NCBI GenBank assembly: GCA_030530045.1
Contig: JAUMVS010000058.1
Span: forward strand, 3,719-9,153
DNA: 5,435 nt
DNA from: Phoenicibacter congonensis
GTDB taxonomy: Bacteria > Actinomycetota > Coriobacteriia > Coriobacteriales > Eggerthellaceae
Direction: 5' to 3'
This document shows, in pieces, positions 1 to 5,052 of this stretch; the first letter of the stretch is position 1, and every line of letters starts with the position of its first letter. Position numbers and translations under genes: made by a program. Below the pieces are notes generated by a model. The model was not told the origin of the DNA. It did no database searches and was given only the letters and a program-made list of their open reading frames with translations.

Positions 1-88
1 CGCATCCGTCGCCATAGAAGTCTACGAGAACGTATCCGTCAGCTTTGAGTACTTCCTCCTCAAACGTATTCTTATCTACATCTAACAT
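1..88 (-). CDS. trxA: Thioredoxin of the glycine reductase system, N-terminal part (3' end outside window)
   Basis: Small dithiol protein that would carry electrons from TrxB to selenoprotein A of glycine reductase. Only the first 29 codons are in the window. They start MLDVDKNTFEEEVLKADGY and reach VLVDFYGDGC, the beta strand leading to the first active-site cysteine (residue 29). The window ends one base into the next codon, a G, which would fit the Val of the GCVPC-type site known from glycine-reductase thioredoxins. The usual Trp before the first Cys is absent: the site reads DGC rather than WC, typical of this specialised subfamily. The ATG has a strong site, AAAGGAGGG at 97-105, eight bases upstream. 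It follows trxB after 42 bases with no terminator, so it is co-transcribed. The second cysteine and the rest of the fold cannot be seen. Confidence 0.88.
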   Translation of the reverse strand, partial: MLDVDKNTFEEEVLKADGYVLVDFYGDGC

Positions 89-130
89 TTATATTTCCCT
101 CCTTTCGAAAAAATCAAGGTCAGTTTTTAA

Positions 131-1072
131 TTAATCAAGCTCGTTCAGGTATTTTTCGGCCTGAGTAGCTGCAATTGCGCCGTCCGAAGCAGCTGTTACT
201 ACTTGGCGGAGGCTCTTCTTACGAACGTCGCCTGCTGCGAATACACCAGGAACATTCGTCTTCATGTCATCGTCGGTGAGGATGTAGCCATTCTCGATGT
301 CAATGATTCCCTCGAAGAGTTCACTTCTTGGGCAGAAGCCTACGAATCCAAACAGTCCGAACAGACCGTCTTCCTCGTCAGCTTCAATCTTTCTTGTCTC
401 GCCGGTCTTCGTGTCTTCTACGATCATCCAGCTCAGGAATGGTTCACCACCGATTTCTTTGACGACAGTGTTCCACATTATATCAAGTTTTTCATTCTTG
501 AATGCTTTTTCCTGAATTGATTTTGCTGCACGAAGCTCATCACGACGGTGAATGAGGTGTACTTGGCGAGCAAATTTTGTAAGATACATTGCTTCTTCAA
601 CAGCGCTGTCTCCGCCACCGACGACAAAGACCTCGAAATCCTCGAAGAAGTTAGCGTCGCAAGTTGCGCAGTAAGAAACGCCTTTACCAACATAGTCGCC
701 TTCACCTTTGCAGCCAATTGGCTTAGGGAATGCGCCAGGAGCGATGATAGCTGCTTTTGACTCGTAGCAATCATCACCACAGTAGAATTTCTTTGTTTCG
801 CCGCTGAAGTCAACCTTAGTGACGTTTGCAGAAATTCTCTCAGCACCAAACTTAGCAACTTGCTCAGTAAAGCGCTTAATCAGGCTAGGGCCACTCTCGC
901 CCTCGACTTCTTGTCCTGGGTAATTCTCGATCTCGTCTGTGATCGCAATTTGGCCACCGTCTTGTCCACGCTCAATCAAGAGAGTGTCGAGGCAGCTACG
1001 GCCGCAGTAAAGACCAGCAGCCAGACCTGCAGGGCCACCACCCAAAATAATTACGTCATAAACCTTGCTCAA
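131..1072 (-). CDS. trxB: Thioredoxin reductase (NADPH, FAD)
   Basis: Flavoenzyme of 313 residues, the usual length for low-molecular-weight bacterial thioredoxin reductases; it reduces thioredoxin with NADPH. Visible motifs, in order: FAD dinucleotide-binding GGGPAGLAAG (11-20); redox-active CATC (135-138) in SYCATCDANFF; NADPH-binding VVGGGDSAVEEA (150-161); HRRDELRA (175-182), whose arginines normally contact the NADP 2'-phosphate; and the C-terminal FAD motif GDVRKKSLRQVVTAASDGA (281-299). The start is TTG, chosen because AAGGAG lies seven bases upstream and the protein then begins MSKVYDVIILGGGPAG as the family does. Lying between grdB and trxA, it most likely feeds electrons into glycine reductase, although a general housekeeping role as well cannot be excluded. 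No truncation or missing key residue is seen. Confidence 0.96.
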   Translation of the reverse strand: MSKVYDVIILGGGPAGLAAGLYCGRSCLDTLLIERGQDGGQIAITDEIENYPGQEVEGESGPSLIKRFTEQVAKFGAERISANVTKVDFSGETKKFYCGDDCYESKAAIIAPGAFPKPIGCKGEGDYVGKGVSYCATCDANFFEDFEVFVVGGGDSAVEEAMYLTKFARQVHLIHRRDELRAAKSIQEKAFKNEKLDIMWNTVVKEIGGEPFLSWMIVEDTKTGETRKIEADEEDGLFGLFGFVGFCPRSELFEGIIDIENGYILTDDDMKTNVPGVFAAGDVRKKSLRQVVTAASDGAIAATQAEKYLNELD

Positions 1073-1079
1073 CTTACAA

Positions 1080-1085
1080 CTCCTT
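1080..1085 (-). promoter_or_regulatory. Ribosome binding site setting the TTG start of trxB
   Basis: AAGGAG on the minus strand, seven bases before the TTG at 1072-1070. No ATG is as well placed, and the protein made from the TTG has the expected N-terminus. Confidence 0.8.
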
Positions 1086-1094
1086 TTCTCTAAT

Positions 1095-1115
1095 GTAAGA
1101 GGAATTACCTCTTAC
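1095..1115 (-). other. Perfect stem-loop across the grdB stop, in the grdB-trxB gap
   Basis: In the mRNA GTAAGAGG, loop UAAUU, CCUCUUAC: eight uninterrupted pairs with a five-base loop. The 5' arm contains the grdB stop codon. What follows is AUUAGAGAAAAGGAG rather than a U run, so it is not a canonical intrinsic terminator. It could protect or process the message, or tune trxB expression relative to grdB. The pairing is seen directly; the role is inference. Confidence 0.6.
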
Positions 1116-2422
1116 TCAAAAATTGTTTGGTCGTCAACCTCTGTCTCGAGAGCTTTGATAGCTTTCTCGACCAGGCCACGACGAAGTGCCTTCTCCTCAT
1201 CTGGATCGAGTGATGGGTCACCCAGAGGATGAGGAATCGCGATTGTTGGAACAATTCTGTTAGCACCAACAGTCATCGAAATTGGGGTAACTGTGCACAT
1301 ATGAACAACTGGAATGCCAGCGCGTTCAATTTCTTTTACCATCGTTGCACCGCAACGAGTGCAGGTACCTCAAGTTGAAGTCATTATAACAGCATCAACT
1401 CCGTCAGCAAGGAGTTTCTTGCTGTACTCTTCGGCGAATGCAGCAGATGATTTAACAGCGGTACCGTTACCAACTGTTGTGTAGAACTTGCTGTGAAGTT
1501 CGCCGATGATGCCCTCTTTTTCCATGTCGCGAAGAACGTCAACAGGAAGAACACGGTCAGCATCCTCGTTTGCATAAACTGGGTCATAACCACCGTGAGC
1601 TGTCTCCCATCCTTCTGGAGTGAGGTCGTCTACACCAGAGATGTCGTACTCGCCGTAACGAGTTGCGTTTGAAGCCTCGATGTGGTCTGGGTTGCCCTTA
1701 GGGCAAATGCCGCCTGAAGTGCAGAGAGCGATCTTTGCGTGTGCCATGTCCTTAACAGCTGGGTTAGGAGCAACACGGTCGAATGATGGCATTGGGAACT
1801 CAGTTGTGAATGGTTTGCCAGCAAGCTTGAGAAGAAGCATGTCGACTGCACGACGAGAACCACGAACATCCTCGAAGAAGTTTACACGAGTGCCGTTTGG
1901 CATGTAGTGCTCTTTGCTTGAAACGCCGATTTCCTCGTGCTTTGCAAGCTTGAGAGCGAGAGGTGCCATGTAATTAACAGCATCGCGCATGCCTGCTGCG
2001 CTGTTCTTTGTAGGAACGATGTAAATCTTGGTCTTGAACATGTCAGCGCCAGGATTCTCCTCGTACATACCTGAAACAACAGGAATTCCGAGCTCGTCTT
2101 GAACTGCCTCAGCGATTGTGCCGCAAGCAACGCCGTAACGACCAGCATTGAAAGCAGGTCCAGCGATGAATACGTCTGGGTTGAGGTCCTTTACGTGTGC
2201 AAGAATCTGCTCTTTAACTGCGTCGATGTTCTCAGCGAAGTAGGAGTCGCCGCAAACGATTGTTGAAACGATTTCCATGTCGTCGCCAAAAGCGCCTTTG
2301 AAAGCCATGCCAGGGCCCATAACTTCGCCGTCATGGAACTCTACTGGAATGTCAGCCTTCTCCTCGCCACCAATGTTAGCGAAGAACTGGTTGATGTAAT
2401 GTACTGCCTTTAATTCAGCCAT
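1112..2422 (-). CDS. grdB: Glycine reductase complex component B, selenoprotein subunit GrdB (in-frame UGA = Sec)
   Basis: Large subunit of glycine-specific protein B, partner of the GrdE chains; its selenocysteine acts in cleaving the C-N bond of glycine and passing the carboxymethyl group to protein A. Ordinary ORF calling breaks the gene at TGA 1370-1372, but the two halves are in the same frame and give 436 residues, the usual family length. Reading UGA as Sec351 gives VIMTSTUGTCTRCGATMVKE, the GrdB active-site segment with Sec351, Cys354 and Cys357. A strong hairpin follows the UGA. The N-terminus MAELKAVHYINQFFANIGG is also typical of GrdB. The ATG has a purine-rich site (AAGGAAGGGG) and starts 15 bases after the grdE stop, so translation is probably coupled. 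Glycine rather than sarcosine or betaine is favoured by the GrdE partner and the glycine riboswitch. Production needs SelA, SelB, SelC and SelD, none of which is in the window. Confidence 0.97.
1342..1372 (-). promoter_or_regulatory. Bacterial SECIS-like hairpin with Sec UGA codon of grdB
   Basis: After the UGA (1370-1372) come 11 bases and then a perfect seven-pair stem, UCGUUGC / GCAACGA (1352-1358 with 1342-1348), closed by a three-base GGU loop (1349-1351). Bacterial SECIS elements lie inside the coding region directly 3' of the UGA and usually expose G and U in the apical loop for SelB, which fits. The same bases also encode the conserved TRCGATM segment, so part of the sequence is fixed by the protein. 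SelB binding is inferred, not shown. Confidence 0.75.
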
Positions 2423-2437
2423 TTTTCTTCCCCTTCC

Positions 2438-3718
2438 TTATCTTGCGCTCAACAGGTTGAAGCCTGTCTCATTGGTTGCGCCTGTAATTGCCTGAATCTC
2501 AACTTCGAGAGAGCCGTCTGCCTGAACTGTTTGGTCAGAACCGCCAGCAATCTTTGTTACGTAGTCGAGTGTGCCGATGACTTTGTCCATCTTAGGAAGA
2601 GTGATGAGCTGGTTAGCATTGCCACCAGTTACAACTGCGTCTGCCAGTGGGTCAGAGTCAGCGAGTGACTGAGATTTGCCGTCACGGCCAGCATATTCGT
2701 CAGTGATGATGACTGTCTTAACGCCTTCTGTCTCAATCTTCTTTGCGTTCATGATGAGGTCGGTATCTGGGTTACCGAAGCCTTCCTGTGAAAGAACGAT
2801 GCCATCGAGATCAAAGTAACGGCAGAGTTTTGCAGTCCAGTCAGATGAACGCATTTTGTCAGCCAGGTAAACGTTCTCGTTTGTGATGATGTGGCCAACG
2901 AAGTTGATTGTTTTGCCGTGCTCTTCGTAAAGGTCATGCACGACTGGGTTGTTCATGTGAACATATGTTGGGTTCTTGTCGCAAGCTGATACGCAGTTAC
3001 CAGAAACAATTGCGCCGTCCATGCACTCTGTTGGGTAGAGGATTGTTGGAACGATTTGCTTTGCGTCTACGCCATAGACATATGTGTCATGAAGAAGACC
3101 CTGTGATTGAAGCATCTGAACATATGCAACACGTGGAAGGTCTGGATACATTTTTGCGCCTTCCATGAGCGTTGGTGTCTCGTAAACATGTGTCTCATCA
3201 GGAGTGAGTTCACGAGCGAGTTCGCCGATGTAGGTTGCAGTCTTGAAGCCTGCGAAACGAACAGCCTGCTCATATTGATGCTGCTTGATACCCTCTTTTG
3301 GCTCGATAACAAGCACAAGGTTGACGAGCTTTGAGAAAGGTGTGTAATCAGCGCCAGGACCGCTCATGTCGATGATGCCCTCTTGGAAACCAACGATCTT
3401 GCCAGCTGTCATAACGCTCATGCCCTTAAGAGCATATGTTTTGCCGCTTCCGACAGTGTCAACTTTTGCGATGACACCAGGGAAGATGCCGCCACGGCCT
3501 TCAACCTTAACGCGTGGCTCAATTACGTCTTTTACAGGCGTAATTCTGGTGGACTCACCAGGGTGTGCAACATCCAAGCTGACATCTACAAGATGCTCGT
3601 CCTCAAGGATGAGATCTTTGATGGCCTGAACGTCGACTGTGAGAACGCCATTCTCAATTTTTGACTCATTACCAAGAATGACGTCACTAATGTGAATGTA
3701 CCCCATCTCTAACTTCAA
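2438..3718 (-). CDS. grdE: Glycine reductase component B, alpha/beta proprotein GrdE (pyruvoyl precursor)
   Basis: Proprotein of 426 residues, of normal length for GrdE. In the family it is cut before a cysteine; the new N-terminal Cys becomes a pyruvoyl group, which binds glycine as a Schiff base. The processing segment TECMDGAIVSGNCVSACDKN (230-249) is intact and places the expected cut between Asn241 and Cys242, giving an N-terminal chain of about 241 and a C-terminal chain of about 185 residues. The PGVIAKVDTVGSGKTYALKG (80-99) region is also GrdE-like. The start is TTG at 3718, because AGGAGG lies seven bases before it; the next ATG (Met5) would be 19 bases from that site. The gene starts 15 bases after the grdX stop and ends 15 bases before grdB, a tight cluster. 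In several known clusters grdA follows grdE directly; here grdB does. Confidence 0.97.
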   Translation of the reverse strand: MKLEMGYIHISDVILGNESKIENGVLTVDVQAIKDLILEDEHLVDVSLDVAHPGESTRITPVKDVIEPRVKVEGRGGIFPGVIAKVDTVGSGKTYALKGMSVMTAGKIVGFQEGIIDMSGPGADYTPFSKLVNLVLVIEPKEGIKQHQYEQAVRFAGFKTATYIGELARELTPDETHVYETPTLMEGAKMYPDLPRVAYVQMLQSQGLLHDTYVYGVDAKQIVPTILYPTECMDGAIVSGNCVSACDKNPTYVHMNNPVVHDLYEEHGKTINFVGHIITNENVYLADKMRSSDWTAKLCRYFDLDGIVLSQEGFGNPDTDLIMNAKKIETEGVKTVIITDEYAGRDGKSQSLADSDPLADAVVTGGNANQLITLPKMDKVIGTLDYVTKIAGGSDQTVQADGSLEVEIQAITGATNETGFNLLSAR

Positions 3719-3725
3719 GGTTCTA

Positions 3726-3731
3726 CCTCCT
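3726..3731 (-). promoter_or_regulatory. Strong ribosome binding site setting the TTG start of grdE
   Basis: AGGAGG on the minus strand, seven bases before the TTG at 3718-3716, in the short gap after grdX. A near-ideal Shine-Dalgarno paired with a weak start codon fixes the start and may tune the amount of GrdE. Confidence 0.85.
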
Positions 3732-3733
3732 CT

Positions 3734-4114
3734 TTAAGCAATGGCACTTTCTATGCCGCTGCTAATTAACGTGTAATCGACTAATTGGAAATCGTCGAGT
3801 ACACCCGGACTCCAGTCTTTGTGCATGGGAGCGAATTTGTCGCAAGCACTCATGGCACTTTCCGCTAGGCGATAGCCATTAATGTCAGTAGTCTGGCCCT
3901 TGTGCTGTGACACCAATACTGATTTGTAGGGTGTCTCGCCAGGTTTGACGCTACCGCTGAGTGGATGAGTGAGCAACTCATAGCCCTCTGCGCAAAGATC
4001 ACGAACGGTTTGCATGATTTCTTTGATGGTGACGTCAAGAAAAACGACTTCATACTCATCCTGATAGGTGTCACGCACCCTAGGATTATTTGTGATGATT
4101 TTGAATTTCTTCAT
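3734..4114 (-). CDS. grdX: GrdX family protein, first gene of the glycine reductase operon
   Basis: Small, apparently soluble protein of 126 residues with no signal peptide or membrane segment. It matches the GrdX family, found beside glycine, sarcosine or betaine reductase genes, whose biochemical function is, to my knowledge, unassigned. Diagnostic parts are MKKFKIITNNPRV at the N-terminus and LLTHPLSGSVKPGETPYKS (47-65), the most conserved stretch. Residues after about 66 look less conserved. The frame extends 14 codons further upstream to a TTG, but that start has no ribosome site; the ATG at 4114 has GAGGGTGG just before it and gives the usual GrdX N-terminus. It is the first gene after the riboswitch terminator and is followed by grdE after 15 bases. 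A role in assembly, maturation or regulation of the reductase is only a guess from context. Confidence 0.9.
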   Translation of the reverse strand: MKKFKIITNNPRVRDTYQDEYEVVFLDVTIKEIMQTVRDLCAEGYELLTHPLSGSVKPGETPYKSVLVSQHKGQTTDINGYRLAESAMSACDKFAPMHKDWSPGVLDDFQLVDYTLISSGIESAIA

Positions 4115-4118
4115 TTCG

Positions 4119-4126
4119 CCACCCTC
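4119..4126 (-). promoter_or_regulatory. Ribosome binding site of grdX, able to pair with upstream leader
   Basis: GAGGGTGG lies four bases before the ATG at 4114 (GAGG is at eight bases) and selects this start over the longer frame. UUGAGG at 4123-4128 can pair perfectly with CCUCAA at 4172-4177, or GGGUG (4120-4124) with CACCC (4166-4170), just after the terminator. Either helix would hide the site. The pairing is seen; any regulatory effect is inference. Confidence 0.55.
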
Positions 4127-4181
4127 AACTGAAACAGCAAACCCCCACGTCTGCAACAGGTCTTTGGGTGATTGAGGTCAT

Positions 4182-4228
4182 AAAAAAACGACCCCGCACA
4201 CTAGCCCCTCCGCTAGCCCCAAAGTCGT
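4182..4228 (-). terminator. Intrinsic terminator of the glycine riboswitch leader
   Basis: In the RNA the arms ACGAC...CUAGC (4212-4228) and GCUAG...GUCGU (4188-4205) form an outer five-pair helix, three U-G pairs and one G-C pair, then an internal loop and an inner CUAGC/GCUAG helix capped by a short loop. Seven U (4182-4188) follow at once. It sits between the aptamer and grdX, more than 65 bases before the start codon, which is the arrangement of a transcription-attenuation riboswitch rather than the end of a gene. Confidence 0.85.
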
Positions 4229-4356
4229 CTCAGTTGATTCGAGTCCCGAATCTTCAGAGTGTGGTCTTCCTTAACATCCTTTTGCCTGAAAGATTCAGCT
4301 AACAAAGCCTTGCCTCTTCGGCGGTTCGCTGCAGATTCGAACTCTCTCTGCTAAGG
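4229..4356 (-). promoter_or_regulatory. Glycine riboswitch, single aptamer followed by a ghost-aptamer helix
   Basis: RNA element that senses glycine. P1 is formed by CCUUAGCA (4349-4356) and UGUUAAGG (4269-4276), eight pairs with one G-U. Inside it are the conserved glycine-aptamer segments GAGAGAG, CCGCCGAAGAGGCAAG, and AAUCUUUCAGGCAAAAGGA, with a short variable P3 hairpin (GGCU...AGCU) between the last two. Only one full aptamer is present. After P1 comes GAAGACCACACUCUGAAGA and a small helix GAUUC/GAAUC (4248-4252 with 4236-4240) flanked by CUC/GAG. This resembles the stub, or ghost, second aptamer of type-1 single glycine riboswitches. The terminator follows directly. Placement ahead of a glycine-degrading operon suggests glycine switches expression on, but the direction cannot be proved from sequence. 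Confidence 0.93.
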
Positions 4357-4385
4357 GATTAAACCCACCTGCTATTGCTTGTCTC

Positions 4386-4395
4386 ATTTATAGCA
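4386..4395 (-). promoter_or_regulatory. Likely grd operon promoter, extended -10
   Basis: TGCTATAAAT on the minus strand matches the extended -10 form TGnTATAAT with one mismatch, and would place the transcript start near 4380, about 25 bases before the riboswitch P1. No convincing -35 is seen at 16-18 bases (AGCTTT / GCTTTT), which is acceptable for an extended -10 promoter. It lies in the short gap between the PAP2 stop and the aptamer. Confidence 0.55.
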
Positions 4396-4462
4396 CAAAA
4401 GGCGTGTTAAAAGCTTGTAAATTTCAAGAAAAATAGGGCTCTACCTGGTGTTTTAAACGCGA

Positions 4463-4930
4463 TTAAAAAAACAGAAACCCAGCGAGTGAACATGTTATCG
4501 CGATAATAATTGCACCATATACGTCTCTGACAGAATGAGCTCCCATGGCGATTCGAATTCCGCCAAGAACCATCGTTAGTCCGCACAAAATGAAGCCGAC
4601 AAGAACGTTGACATTTAGCCATGAAAGGCCAATCATCATCAAAGAAAACGTGTGCCTGCTGGGAAAAGCCTCGCCTGCTTTCTTTGAATAAATCGCGCCT
4701 TCTATTTGCGGGCGCTCGAAGTTCAGAACTTTTCGAAGGATTGTGACGAGAACAAATGAAATTGCGCAAACTAGGCTGATTTTTATGCACAGGTAAATGT
4801 TCGTGAAAAACGTCAAGCCGATTAGAATCGCAAATGCGATTACACCCACAGCTACAAGGCAATAATTTGCAATTTCAAGCGGCTCGAGGCTTTTCTTCTG
4901 CGAGCTATTTTTTTTCAGTTGTTCCGACAT
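4463..4930 (-). CDS. PAP2-family membrane phosphatase
   Basis: Small integral membrane protein of 155 residues belonging to the PAP2 (type 2 phosphatidic acid phosphatase) superfamily, which removes phosphate from lipid phosphates such as phosphatidate or undecaprenyl diphosphate. Three family motifs are visible: R66-x6-R73-P74 (RKVLNFERP, an Arg where Lys is usual), PSRH at 90-93 (PSGH is commoner) and R126-x5-H132-x3-D136 (RIAMGAHSVRD). His93 and His132 would be the catalytic pair. Four or five hydrophobic segments are seen, around 22-40, 44-64, 95-125 (one or two) and 137-155, after a short polar Lys-rich N-terminus. The ATG at 4930 is preferred; the in-frame TTG at 4942 has no ribosome site. 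The substrate cannot be told. It ends before the grd promoter and shows no functional link to glycine reduction. No strong terminator is visible after it. Confidence 0.88.
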   Translation of the reverse strand: MSEQLKKNSSQKKSLEPLEIANYCLVAVGVIAFAILIGLTFFTNIYLCIKISLVCAISFVLVTILRKVLNFERPQIEGAIYSKKAGEAFPSRHTFSLMMIGLSWLNVNVLVGFILCGLTMVLGGIRIAMGAHSVRDVYGAIIIAITCSLAGFLFF

Positions 4931-5052
4931 TTTCAATCTCAATTTTTCAAAAATGCTAAAGCTTTATTGGCTTAATTCGCTCTTCTTTTTTAAACGCTGT
5001 TTTGACTCAAAAATTTTTTTCGTAAACTAGGCAATCCTTTAAATTTGTGCTT

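Noticed and set aside
203..520. Plus-strand open frames across trxB, grdB and grdE
   Set aside because: They are antisense to clearly conserved proteins, lack ribosome sites and show no recognisable domains.
1112..1342. Separate 76-residue gene starting MVKEIERAG
   Set aside because: It is the C-terminal part of grdB after the Sec UGA, in the same frame and without its own ribosome site.
4115..4156. Longer grdX starting at an upstream TTG (MQTWGFAVSVEGGE...)
   Set aside because: The TTG has no Shine-Dalgarno. The internal ATG does, and gives the usual GrdX N-terminus.
4229..4262. tRNA-like T-arm (GGGACTCGAATC) in the leader
   Set aside because: No acceptor, D or anticodon arm fits around it; the sequence is explained by the ghost helix of the glycine riboswitch.
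4425..4448. Possible terminator after the PAP2 gene (AGG...CCCUAUUUUU)
   Set aside because: Only about three pairs can form before the U-rich stretch, too weak to call.
4407..4862. 151-residue minus-strand frame overlapping the PAP2 gene
   Set aside because: It is a shifted-frame shadow; only the 4463-4930 frame shows PAP2 motifs and membrane segments.
4943..5052. Promoter for the PAP2 gene in the AT-rich gap
   Set aside because: Several A- and T-rich hexamers occur, but no -35/-10 pair with acceptable spacing; the gene may be read from the queD promoter.
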